The translations under genes were made by a program, and so were the position numbers. Source: Tannerella sp. (GTDB taxonomy: Bacteria; Bacteroidota; Bacteroidia; Bacteroidales; Tannerellaceae). Taken from it: a stretch of DNA of 24,145 nucleotides. This document shows positions 18,501 to 24,145 of the stretch, piece after piece. Numbering within the stretch: position 1 is the stretch's first letter; each line of letters begins with the position of its first letter. The notes beneath the pieces are model-generated. The model made no database searches and was not told the origin of the DNA. It was given only the letters and a program-made list of their open reading frames with translations. Where the stretch lies: contig JAISTJ010000170.1 in NCBI GenBank assembly GCA_031272655.1, positions 1 to 24,145 on the forward strand. The letters are read 5' to 3'.

Positions 18501-20019
18501 ACAGACATTTAGATGTGTTTTCGGTTTTGTCGGTCGAGAACTCGCCTACCTGATAGACCGTTCCGTTGTAGATATATTCGAACGCCACGGCAAGCACCTC
18601 GTCGTTTTGCAGCTTGGCGTTGAGCGAGATATAGCCAAGTTGCTTGTTCAGAGTGTAATCGCTCGACGACAGCATCCTTGCGCTTTCAATCTTTTCATAA
18701 TCCTTACCGCCCTCAATGAAACCCTCAAAAGTCTGTGTAACAGAGCTTATCTCGCGGGCGTCGGGATAATTGTTCACAATCATGCTGTAAACATTATTTG
18801 CCCCGTTGTAAGGCACTTCCATGCTGCCTGTCGCACTGAACAGCGGGTTACTGATATGCTTGTTCTCGCCTATATCCGAAAACGCTACAATATTGCGGGT
18901 TTGCCCCTGTACGCTGCTTTTGTTTGTTATCCAGACCTCTATGCGGTTGATAGCAACGCCCGACGAGATGTAAGGCAGCTTCGACATGGCATGGTCGTAG
19001 TTGTCGCGGAAATAATGAGCGAGGAAGAAGTGGCGGTTATCATCGTATTCGTCTATTTTTATCTCATAATCAGTCATTTGCGAGCCGCCTTTGGAATTGA
19101 CTGTACGCGAATCCGATTCTTGCTGGGCTACTATCGCCTTGACACGCAGTTTGCCGAACTGGAGGTCGGTCTTGACGCCGAAAAGCGCCGAACCGCCCCT
19201 CACAAGCGAGTTGTTGGTGTTAAGGCTCACGTTACCGCCTTCAAGCGACTTGATTATCTCGTCTTCCTCGCCGCCGTAATTGAGGTTGAGCTTGGCTGCA
19301 TCGAAGTCAAACGCCGCTCCGGTGTTGTAGTTCATGTCAAAGTTGATCTTCGTGCCTACCGACGCCTTAACATTCATCTGCACGTCGGTGTTGAAGTTGA
19401 AAAATGTGCGGCTTCGCGACCTTTCGGGCAGCGAAGGGTTTTCAGTGGAAGAATTTTTCAAACCTAAATCCAGACCTATCGTACCCTGCGAACGAAGCCT
19501 CACGCCGCCCGGCCCGAACAGCTTGTCGGCAGGCCCTATATCAAACTGCAAATCGGTGAGCGACTGCAATGTGCTCGCTCTTGCGCCTTCTTTCGTACCG
19601 GCGCTGTCTATCATCGCACTGTTCTTGTCGTGATAATACTGCTCTATGGACTTCCTCAGGCTATATTTCATGTACTCCTCCGGCGTCATCTTCAGCGGAG
19701 TGCCAAGCTCCATATCGCCAATCTTTGTTCTGAAAAGGTAAGTTCCTGATTTTAAGTCGTATTCTATTTTGGATTCTATATTTTCAGGGTCGCGCAAGTC
19801 GGACGCCGATGTTTTGTTCAAATCTTCATAGTTTTCGGGGATGGTTTTTTTAACGTTCAACGGCGCACCGCTTTTCTTGACCGTATCGGTGGGAATTTGA
19901 AGCGAATCCGTCTGTAATTGAAGCGAGTCGGGCTGTTGGGCAAACAAACCGGATGAAAGCGCCACCCCAAGTGTCGCCATCACTGCCTTTATTGCCATTT
20001 TTCCAACTATCCGCTTCAT
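12538..20019 (-). CDS. sprA: Type IX secretion system outer-membrane translocon SprA (Sov)
   Basis: SprA is the very large outer-membrane beta-barrel through which folded T9SS cargo leaves the periplasm; it works with PorV, Plug and other T9SS parts and in gliding species supports motility. The 2493 residues fit the family (about 2400-2500). A signal peptide ends near LSSGLFA (residue 27), followed by a Gln/Ser/Thr-rich stretch. The body alternates barrel-like and SprA-specific segments (SMSITGNPSLSDVQVIMIGVRN and INELRVTDYDESGGWA regions are typical). A Pro/Lys/Thr-rich insert lies near residues 1915-1935. The protein ends in a beta-strand pattern (YGISIQISLDQ). It follows ruvA, a neighbourhood I recall from other Bacteroidota, and ends at an intrinsic terminator. 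Confidence 0.95.
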   Translation of the reverse strand: MKRIVGKMAIKAVMATLGVALSSGLFAQQPDSLQLQTDSLQIPTDTVKKSGAPLNVKKTIPENYEDLNKTSASDLRDPENIESKIEYDLKSGTYLFRTKIGDMELGTPLKMTPEEYMKYSLRKSIEQYYHDKNSAMIDSAGTKEGARASTLQSLTDLQFDIGPADKLFGPGGVRLRSQGTIGLDLGLKNSSTENPSLPERSRSRTFFNFNTDVQMNVKASVGTKINFDMNYNTGAAFDFDAAKLNLNYGGEEDEIIKSLEGGNVSLNTNNSLVRGGSALFGVKTDLQFGKLRVKAIVAQQESDSRTVNSKGGSQMTDYEIKIDEYDDNRHFFLAHYFRDNYDHAMSKLPYISSGVAINRIEVWITNKSSVQGQTRNIVAFSDIGENKHISNPLFSATGSMEVPYNGANNVYSMIVNNYPDAREISSVTQTFEGFIEGGKDYEKIESARMLSSSDYTLNKQLGYISLNAKLQNDEVLAVAFEYIYNGTVYQVGEFSTDKTENTSKCLYLKLLKGTSTSPSLPYWDLMMKNIYSIKNGYSIQKQKFRLDIVYQSDTTGTYVYTIPEGNIKEKTLLRVMNLDRLNTQNEVVPGGMGDGFFDYVEGFTILSRNGKIIFPVVEPFGKHLREAIGNDAIADKYVYQELYDSTMTVAKQIAEKNKFLIRGQFNGSSSSQIQLGATNVARGSVVVRSNGMILTENVDYIVNYSSGTVTILNETLISSNSNISVSLENQSMYSMQRKTVLGTDLSYEFSKNFNMGATLMHLSEMPMTTKTAFGEESVKNTLWGLNLDYKGESQWLTNMFDKLPLLQLTQPSTYSVKAEFAHLIPGHYQSKYVSDYSYLDDFESTQYETDLLNPYFWNLASVPYEGSKELSKFPEATLTNNIDYGKNRALLAWYYIDGLFTRRNSSLRPSYMTDDDISDHRVRAVLSEELFPNKDLLYNENNYLNVLNLAYYPKERGPYNLDAENMNSDGTLMNPEKRWGGMMRSLDQTDFEQANFQYIEFWIMDPFIYNPQQKGGDLYFNLGEISEDVLRDEKKFFENGMPVNGDMSLIDSTVWGRVPKQQSTVYAFDNTAGARALQDVGFNGLSSEQEKTFPTYSNYVEALRSKLNQETVMKMENDPFSPLNDPAGDDFSYFRSNLHDQNQSDILTRYKRYNGVEGNSRESNQSNDTYGTAAKMMPDVEDFNQDYTLNENEKYYQYKVSIRPKDMVVGTNFVVDKRTTNVRLANGTREDVTWYQFKIPIREYTKTVGSISDFNSIRFMRVYMTDFEETTILRFGKFALVRGEWRPYQQALYKAGSIPSVTGSLSIATINIEENGDREPINYVLPPGVTRITDPSQPQLRQQNEQSLSMKVMDLASQDARAIYKTTSYDLRRYKRLQMFVHAERLVDDITSLSNGDLSVFIRLGTDYKNNYYEYEVPLSLTDFGTRDREKVWPADNMINFSLEALTKLKLQRNQAKSAGEAGVTYNNPYTQYDPDNTRNSMSITGNPSLSDVQVIMIGVRNNSKDVKSGEIWINELRVTDYDESGGWAANAAMNLNLSDFATINATGNIETAGFGSLEQSVSERSLDDHSQYSIAATVQLGKLFPEKARVTLPLYYSYSKEVIAPLYNPLDQDILLQESIDNETTKIAKDSIRDFSYDVFTTKSLALNNVKVDIRSKTPMPYDPANITMGFVTNSEHRTNPDTKYENTSNFQGNLGYAYTPYVKPFRPFEKIEKNNGYTKYIKQLALNYLPSSFNFNNVITRNYYEIQLRDLSNPGAITGLPVSFSQNFFWDRTFDIRWSPLPNLALNLTSGTNARIEEAYLQVNREMNPDAYSRWKDTVMRSIAEMGTPLMYDQRFTASYTPPFQLIPILDWMNGSAEYNATYNWEKGAFVDDETNLGNSIKNQRELRFQGNLNLVSLYNKNDFLKKIIQKSNARPTTPTRQGANSKQTPPKKQPPKTLTVEVTLSLDSGTIVTHNMLTKKVLISARRVDDSSRYKVTYKALDYGRVRITNLDTVKLKLVVRPAPSQEETFAYKLAEYSLRTLMMIRRVNFSYSLTDGMYVPGFMPGIGDWVGQGITSAGRSPGWGFAFGDVRKDFINEAADKNWLIYNPENITPAMINSSKNLTGQVQIEPLPGMKVSLNFNYLDSRDTEIQFMTSGMPETRSGNFQMTTIGLGGFFAGSGDSRKGYKSDVFNKMLSNREKVAERIGRSYEGSRYPNSGFLAGTIYPQLEGGYDPSHGSVGYNSGDVLIPSFIAAYLNKNPETVALTAFPSVSSILPNWNITYDGLTRIPLVSQHFKSVNISHRYTGTYNIGSYTSYLNWVNAGISGDLGYVSDTETGAPIPSMGYEIATVALTESFNPLLGLDATLLNDITAGVKYTKNRTVNLNVTSYQMVEMFTDDITLSLGYKYAEFNKVLKMRKKGDFSNDLTVRLDYTYRKAMSLLRKLEENLTQATQGTKASTVQFSADYAFSKKVTLRAFYDLQINEPLVSSSAYPTSNSNYGISIQISLDQ

Positions 20020-20045
20020 TATAAATGTTTTAAAATAAAAAATAA

Positions 20046-20127
20046 AACCAAAAACCTCAAACTAAAAACCAAAAACCAAATAAAACCAAATAAAACTTCA
20101 AACTAATAAACTTCAAACCTCAAACCA
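20046..20127. repeat. Degenerate heptamer array between ruvA and sprA
   Basis: The 108-base gap is largely short A/C-rich units on the plus strand: AAAAACC, TCAAACT, AAAAACC, AAAAACC, then two 10-base units (AAATAAAACC and AAATAAAACT), then TCAAACT, AATAAAC, TTCAAAC, CTCAAAC. On the gene strand the ruvA-proximal units read GGTTTGA. The array starts directly after the ruvA TAA (20130-20128), whose bases are in phase with the last units. It is less regular than the arrays at murE and murG. Confidence 0.8.
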
Positions 20128-20724
20128 TTACAAAATCCGAAGTCCCTCCTTAATAACCTGTTCCACACTCATTCCGGGCGATTTCTTCAATATCTGCATC
20201 ACAACTTTCTGCGACATATTCTTTTGGAAACCCAGCATCACAAGCGCCGAGATTGCCCCGTCGGCAACCTCCGCATTGACGCCGCTTGATGCGAACGCGC
20301 CGCTTTCATCAGCCAGACTTTCAACTGTTCGTACTTTCTTCTTCAAATCAACGATTATCCTCTGCGCCGTCTTACTGCCGATGCCTTTAATAGTCGTCAG
20401 GCTGACATCGTCGCCCGAAGCGATAACGTTGATTAGGTCGGACGGTTTCAACGACGACAATATCATGCGCGCAGTGTTCGGACCGACGCCCGAAACCGAC
20501 GTCAGCAACTCAAACAGTTCCCGTTCTTCTTTTGTGGCAAAACCATAAAGCAGGTGGGCGTCTTCGCGAATCACCTCAATAACAAAGATTTTCCCCTCGC
20601 TCATCCCATTGAAAGCGCTGTAAGTTGTAACGGAAATGCTTAACTCATAGCCAATTCCGCCACATTCCATTATCATCTGCGCAGGCGACAGCTCCGCTAT
20701 CGTCCCCCTTATATAATCAATCAT
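20128..20724 (-). CDS. ruvA: Holliday junction branch migration protein RuvA
   Basis: RuvA binds four-way DNA junctions and loads the RuvB motor during recombination and repair. It has 198 residues, the usual size. The N-terminal OB-fold (about 1-62) begins MIDYIRGTI, the two helix-hairpin-helix motifs are VSGVGPNTA (77-85) and IKGIGSKTA (112-120), and the C-terminal RuvB-binding domain (from about 150) has GAISALVMLGF. It is followed by sprA after a repeat-filled gap and may be transcribed with it, since no TAnnTTTG site was found between them. Confidence 0.96.
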   Translation of the reverse strand: MIDYIRGTIAELSPAQMIMECGGIGYELSISVTTYSAFNGMSEGKIFVIEVIREDAHLLYGFATKEERELFELLTSVSGVGPNTARMILSSLKPSDLINVIASGDDVSLTTIKGIGSKTAQRIIVDLKKKVRTVESLADESGAFASSGVNAEVADGAISALVMLGFQKNMSQKVVMQILKKSPGMSVEQVIKEGLRIL

Positions 20725-20729
20725 CCTGT

Positions 20730-20762
20730 ACGTTATTAAATAGTTATACCAGATAATAACGT
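20730..20762. other. Inverted repeat in front of ruvA
   Basis: ACGTTATT (20730-20737) and AATAACGT (20755-20762) are perfect complements around a 17-base loop. The repeat starts 6 bases upstream of the ruvA ATG, so it would overlap the ribosome-binding region in RNA or could be an operator in DNA. No U-run on the minus strand, so it is unlikely to be the terminator of the upstream gene. Confidence 0.4.
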
Positions 20763-20798
20763 GTTTTTACATCTTTTATTGTAATGGAAATCACACAA

Positions 20799-20828
20799 CA
20801 AGGATAACAATGGGGACTTGCTATCAAC
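20799..20828 (-). promoter_or_regulatory. Weak candidate promoter for ruvA-sprA
   Basis: The minus strand reads TATCCTTG (20806-20799), one mismatch from TAnnTTTG, with GTTG 18 bases upstream (20828-20825) at the usual -33 spacing. It would give a leader of about 70 nt containing the inverted repeat. The -7 mismatch makes this uncertain. Confidence 0.3.
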
Positions 20829-20861
20829 AACTTCAAAGCGTTGTAATAAATAAATTCAATT

Positions 20862-21983
20862 TCATACACAAATATTGTGAATAATATCATACGCCCTTAC
20901 CTGTTCTTCAGGTGTTTGGCAATATGTTACGACAATCAGTTTCATTCCCGGACGCCACAGTTGACGAACGGTTTGCTCAATCACTTTTAAACTGCCTACT
21001 ATCCTCGCATTCAGGATGATACCGCTACCTGTAAGCGCTTCGGCAAAAGGCTGTGGCGGACAGGGATTTGGGTCGGTTTCAGGCGAAAATGCGGCGTCAA
21101 TCATCTTTAAGTTGCTGATATTGTGCATTATAGGCAGTTTGCCCGAATAATCGCCGCAAGAATGTAGTACGGGGCCGCCATAAGCTAACCCGACCTTTTC
21201 AAACGATGGCACGGCACATTCGTAATAGTCTTCATTAGAGAGCATTACGATATTATCGTCGCTCTGACCGTAGCCACCGAAATTTCGCGCCGAAGCGAAG
21301 CCATGCCCGGGATTAACGAGGCAGTCGCCTATAAGTTTCTTTTGTTCGGCGACAAATTCTATCATCAGCGATGCGAGGCGGTCGAGGAACACTTTCAACG
21401 CATCGGGTGCGGTAATGACACTTAGCATCAATTCGGAAGTGTTGACTATCAAGGTAGAAGTGTTAAGCGGCGATTGCGCGTCGGTGAAACACATCGGCAG
21501 GGCGCCTTTGGTTTTTTCCATGAAATATTCAATCATCTCAAGTGTGTGCTTGCCAACAGGCGTTTGCGCTACGGGTTGCGGCACGTATTGAAGGGCTTCG
21601 TTGAGCGTCTCAAAACGATAATGCGAGGCGGGCGACTGTCCTGGATTCCACACATAATCAATACCATAAGCCGAAGCATAAATTCCTACCCCATACCACG
21701 GTTCGAGGAAGTTGGGGACGTCCGCTTTGAATGCCATGCTCGTTTGCAGGCAGCCTAATTGCAGTGCGAGCGAACGCGCCATGTCGCGGCAGCCGTCCGA
21801 AAAGACCTCCGCCGCACGCATACGGCGATAAACGGCAACACCCGACGGCGCTTCCCAAAATACTGCTGTCCGCTTTAACAACTCTTTTTCATACGCAGCA
21901 TAAGCCTCAGTATCAAATGCTTCAGGCTGCACCGGCGTAATATCCGTAGCCTGCGAATCCCTTTTTGTAACGTCAAATTTCAT
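20862..21983 (-). CDS. URO-D superfamily protein, probable zinc-dependent corrinoid-type methyltransferase
   Basis: The 373 residues look like the uroporphyrinogen decarboxylase superfamily, which includes heme-pathway HemE and the MtaA/MtbA-type methyltransferases that move methyl groups between corrinoid proteins and thiols. In favour of the methyltransferase branch, LHSCGDYSG gives His-x-Cys at about 274-276 and another Cys occurs at about 355 (VTYCQTPEE), an HxC...C spacing like the zinc site of those enzymes. The start differs from HemE. The ATG overlaps the MFS transporter gene by 11 bases, so they are one operon. No corrinoid protein is nearby, and the substrate is unknown; it could have another URO-D-like function. 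Confidence 0.72.
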   Translation of the reverse strand: MKFDVTKRDSQATDITPVQPEAFDTEAYAAYEKELLKRTAVFWEAPSGVAVYRRMRAAEVFSDGCRDMARSLALQLGCLQTSMAFKADVPNFLEPWYGVGIYASAYGIDYVWNPGQSPASHYRFETLNEALQYVPQPVAQTPVGKHTLEMIEYFMEKTKGALPMCFTDAQSPLNTSTLIVNTSELMLSVITAPDALKVFLDRLASLMIEFVAEQKKLIGDCLVNPGHGFASARNFGGYGQSDDNIVMLSNEDYYECAVPSFEKVGLAYGGPVLHSCGDYSGKLPIMHNISNLKMIDAAFSPETDPNPCPPQPFAEALTGSGIILNARIVGSLKVIEQTVRQLWRPGMKLIVVTYCQTPEEQVRAYDIIHNICV

Positions 21984-23196
21984 TTTTATCTAATTTGGAA
22001 CTACTTATTGGAGTGAAAATTTTCAGCGCTAACCATGCCGCTAAGTATGCCACGCTTGCTATCACGAAGATGATGATGTAACTGCCCGTCAACTGCAAAA
22101 TCCATCCCACTAAAGGCGAGAAAAGTACGCCTCCGACTGCCCCTGCAAAACTTGTCAGCCCGACGACAGAACCGACAGCCGACTTGGGATAAACGTCCGA
22201 CACAACGGTATAGATGTTTGCGCCCCAAGCCTGATGTCCGGCTGTGGCAAGCCCGATGAAAAGTATGGCGCCGACAAGCGACGGCAACCACGCAAGGGTG
22301 ATAACAGGCACGACCATCAACGCCGCAATGAGGATAGTTGTCTTGCGGGCAAAATCAATGCTTTTGCCTCGACGGATAAAAAAGGACGACAGCCATCCGC
22401 CGCCTATGCCGCCCAATGATGACATTAAATATATGATTATCAGCGGAATACCAAACGACTGCAGATCAAGACCAAACTGTTCATGCAGGTATTTAGGCAG
22501 CCAAAACAGGAAAAACCACCATATTGGGTCGGTTACAAACCGTCCGATACAGATACCGAACGTCCGGCGGTCGCGAAGTAGTTGTTTCCATGACGGTTTA
22601 TCTTCACTGCGGACGTCCTTTTCCAAATCTCGTTTTTCAGGCGTCCGGTAAAGCAACAGCCAGAAAAACAGCCACACAAAACCCAATGCCCCTGCAAAAA
22701 CAAATGCCGATTGCCAACCAAAACTAACTGCTAACCAAGGAATTAAAATAGGCGATATAATTACTCCAACCGTTGAGCCGGCATTAAACACTCCCGTAGC
22801 CAACGCCCGTTCTTTCTTCGGAAACCACTCTGCAACGGTCTTGACTGCGGCGGGAAAGTTTGCCGATTCGCCCAAAGCAAGGCAGAACCGCGCCGAAGCA
22901 AACGACATCACCGCCGATGCAAGCGCATGACCCGCCGCCGACAGGCTCCAGACAGCCATAGCTACCGAGTAGCCTATTCGCACGCCGAAGCGGTCAATGA
23001 ACATGCCCGCAAACAGCAACCCAAGCGCGTATGCCACCTGAAACGCCGTTACAATATAGCCATACTCCGCCTCACTCCAGTTAAAAACCGATTGCAGATG
23101 CGGGGCAAGAATGCTAAGTACTTGACGGTCAATGAAATTAATCGTCATAGCAAAAAAGAGCAAACCACATATCGTCCAACGATAATTTTCTTTCAT
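21973..23196 (-). CDS. MFS transporter, anion:cation symporter type (hexuronate/galactonate-like)
   Basis: This is a 12-helix major facilitator permease, likely taking up an organic acid such as a hexuronate or sugar acid with H+. With the start at 23196 it has 407 residues. NFIDRQVLSIL after helix 1, the loop 2-3 motif DRFGVR (68-73), and LGESANFPAAVKTVAEWFP (about 108-126) are typical of ExuT-like ACS transporters. An upstream in-frame ATG at 23226 adds ten residues, but it lies within the -7 promoter region, before the likely transcription start, so ATG 23196 (MKENYRW) is chosen. It heads an operon with the URO-D-like gene, whose substrate it may import. Confidence 0.85.
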   Translation of the reverse strand: MKENYRWTICGLLFFAMTINFIDRQVLSILAPHLQSVFNWSEAEYGYIVTAFQVAYALGLLFAGMFIDRFGVRIGYSVAMAVWSLSAAGHALASAVMSFASARFCLALGESANFPAAVKTVAEWFPKKERALATGVFNAGSTVGVIISPILIPWLAVSFGWQSAFVFAGALGFVWLFFWLLLYRTPEKRDLEKDVRSEDKPSWKQLLRDRRTFGICIGRFVTDPIWWFFLFWLPKYLHEQFGLDLQSFGIPLIIIYLMSSLGGIGGGWLSSFFIRRGKSIDFARKTTILIAALMVVPVITLAWLPSLVGAILFIGLATAGHQAWGANIYTVVSDVYPKSAVGSVVGLTSFAGAVGGVLFSPLVGWILQLTGSYIIIFVIASVAYLAAWLALKIFTPISSSKLDKNEI

Positions 23197-23223
23197 AACT
23201 ATCCTGTTGTCTTTATCCGGCCG

Positions 23224-23231
23224 CAAAGATA
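23224..23231 (-). promoter_or_regulatory. Bacteroidota-type -7 element for the MFS/URO-D operon
   Basis: The minus strand reads TATCTTTG, matching TAnnTTTG, about 28 bases before the chosen ATG at 23196. No -33 TTG is visible at 17-23 bases. This, with the direct repeat just upstream, suggests an activator-dependent promoter. Confidence 0.6.
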
Positions 23232-23259
23232 CAAAACAATTCCGTCCGTTGTCCCGAAT

Positions 23260-23294
23260 GTATAACAGAAAATCGCATAGTATAACAGTAAATC
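23260..23294. promoter_or_regulatory. 20-bp-spaced direct repeat upstream of the MFS promoter
   Basis: GTATAACAGAAAATC (23260-23274) and GTATAACAGTAAATC (23280-23294) match at 14 of 15 bases and start exactly 20 bp apart, two helical turns. They end about 30 bp upstream of the -7 element. This layout fits a regulator that binds direct half-sites on one DNA face, as AraC-type activators do. The rest of 23295-23373 shows nothing clear. Confidence 0.55.
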
Positions 23295-23373
23295 AGCGAT
23301 AAAATCTCTTCGCATTTTCCCTATGTTGAAAACTTTTCCCCCTCGAAAGTGATAACCATATAAAAATATTTCG

Positions 23374-23381
23374 TACCTTTG
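23374..23381 (+). promoter_or_regulatory. Bacteroidota-type -7 element for the restriction endonuclease gene
   Basis: TACCTTTG matches TAnnTTTG, 59 bases before the ATG at 23441. No -33 TTG is seen. The predicted leader contains the A8T6 palindrome at 23392-23409. Confidence 0.55.
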
Positions 23382-23391
23382 CCAAAAATTA

Positions 23392-23409
23392 TCAAAAAAA
23401 ATTTTTTGA
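23392..23409. repeat. A/T palindrome in the endonuclease leader
   Basis: TCAAAAAA, AA, TTTTTTGA form an 8-bp inverted repeat with a 2-base centre. It lies between the predicted transcription start and the ATG. It may be a weak hairpin followed by no U-run, or an A-tract binding site; its location would suit control of a restriction gene. Confidence 0.4.
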
Positions 23410-23440
23410 CAAATGAATAGTATTTAAAGTCAAAGATAAA

Positions 23441-24145
23441 ATGAACGATATTACATACTTTCATAAAATCAGAGAATTAACAAAAAACGTTCCTGTGGAA
23501 TTGGTTGATTTCTCGCAAACAAGAGACCCTGCCCGCACTCCAACGCAGGCAAGTTCCAACTTTATTACCAATAAAGAGCAGGGCGATTGGGCGGAAAACC
23601 TTGTTACAAGAACAATCAACGAAAACTCAAAGAATTATGTTGCAGTAAAATATGGCAAATCAGACGATTTGGTTGCAGGCGAAGAAGGTTTCGACGCCTT
23701 TTATCAAGAGTTTCAAAATGAATTGGATACAATCGGGAAACGTCCTGATTTGCTGATTTTCAGGAAATCCGATTTTCAAGAAAAATTAGGGTTCGATATA
23801 AGCCATATTCCCCACGACCTGATTACCGAATATGTAAAGAAAGCAGTTGCCGGTATTGAAGTGCGTTCAAGCGCTTTTCTGATTGACCGCTACGAAGAAG
23901 CGATGCAAATTCGCACCAAAAAGTATGCCCAAATTGCATTGGAAACAAAGGACAAGATTTTATCAGAGTATCAAGATGTTTTGCAGAATCCTGCACGAGA
24001 AAATTATATTGATTTACTAAATGGAATAACCGAAAAGACATTAAGCGTTACCGATTTTAAAGTTCCGGGCTGGCGTTCCAACGAGCGTTTAATTCAATTG
24101 AATGAACTTTTCAAGCAACTGAAATCTGCAATTAAAGAAATTCAA
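23441..24145 (+). CDS. Probable type II restriction endonuclease, AccI-like (5' part)
   Basis: The first 235 codons are open and run off the window. A PD-(D/E)xK-type nuclease core is suggested by RPDLLIF (Asp103) followed by IEVRSSAF (Glu140, with Arg142 where Lys is common). Conserved-looking blocks [20 protein letters not shown] (34-52 region) and [18 protein letters not shown] resemble, from memory, AccI-family type II enzymes that cut GTMKAC; this cannot be checked here. The start at 23441 follows an A-rich leader. Codon and base use look AT-richer than the neighbours, consistent with transfer. A partner DNA methyltransferase would be expected beyond 24145. It could be another restriction family. 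Confidence 0.6.
   Translation, partial: MNDITYFHKIRELTKNVPVELVDFSQTRDPARTPTQASSNFITNKEQGDWAENLVTRTINENSKNYVAVKYGKSDDLVAGEEGFDAFYQEFQNELDTIGKRPDLLIFRKSDFQEKLGFDISHIPHDLITEYVKKAVAGIEVRSSAFLIDRYEEAMQIRTKKYAQIALETKDKILSEYQDVLQNPARENYIDLLNGITEKTLSVTDFKVPGWRSNERLIQLNELFKQLKSAIKEIQ

Noticed and set aside
18607..19467. 286-codon open frame on the plus strand inside sprA
   Set aside because: It is antisense to a certain gene, has no recognisable family features, and is explained by codon bias of the minus-strand gene.
20862..21983. Heme-pathway uroporphyrinogen decarboxylase (hemE)
   Set aside because: The HxC...C pattern, the divergent N-terminus and the transporter operon fit the methyltransferase-like branch better; not excluded without a phylogeny.
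23197..23226. Upstream ATG for the MFS transporter
   Set aside because: It lies within or before the likely transcription start set by TATCTTTG at 23231-23224, and helix 1 starts soon after the later ATG.

Overview
The window looks like chromosome of an uncultured or little-studied Bacteroidota, most likely Bacteroidales. Four things point there. SprA, the giant outer-membrane translocon of the type IX secretion system, is encoded, and a T9SS-type C-terminal sorting tail is visible at base 1. Five sites match the Bacteroidota -7 promoter element TAnnTTTG at sensible distances from genes. The division and peptidoglycan genes follow the order murG-murC-ftsQ-ftsA-ftsZ. An archaeal/vacuolar-type ATPase A subunit is present. 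MurE carries the DNPR motif, so the peptidoglycan is probably the meso-diaminopimelate type.

Layout. Bases 1-74 are the tail of a secreted protein, followed by a strong hairpin. Bases 295-2034 (+) encode V/A-type ATPase subunit A, standing alone. From there to 23196 every gene is on the minus strand. In transcription order these are: an MFS transporter and a URO-D superfamily protein (one operon with its own promoter and a 20-bp-spaced direct repeat upstream); ruvA; sprA (2493 codons), which ends at an intrinsic terminator; murE with its own promoter; murG with its own promoter; then murC, ftsQ, ftsA, ftsZ, gcvT, gcvH and gcvPA, tightly packed. Bases 23441-24145 (+) hold the start of a probable type II restriction endonuclease. 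No rRNA, tRNA, insertion sequence or CRISPR was seen, and no stretch over 300 bases lacks a gene.

How the genes work together. murE, murG and murC make peptidoglycan precursors, ftsQ/ftsA/ftsZ build the divisome, and the glycine cleavage genes read on directly from ftsZ. The cluster is incomplete: mraY, murD and ftsW, expected between murE and murG, are absent, and so are ftsI, ftsL and mraW upstream of murE. gcvPB is missing next to gcvPA, and the remaining V/A-ATPase subunits are missing next to subunit A. The window therefore looks like a mosaic with several breakpoints.

The most unusual structure is a set of short-unit arrays with an exact period of 7 bp between genes: murE/murG, murG/murC and, more degenerate, ruvA/sprA. 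Unit sequences differ (GGTTTGA, GAATTGA, TTTTTAA on the gene strand) but most fit NNNTTRA, so each carries a TGA or TAA in the gene's sense direction. Because 7 is not a multiple of 3, any three units stop all three frames. In both murE and murG the array supplies the stop codon and exactly the last five codons. A related 14-bp (2 x 7) repeat with TTGA-N3-TCAA palindromes lies in the murG leader. I know of no described function for such arrays in this phylum; they are the best candidate here for something undescribed.
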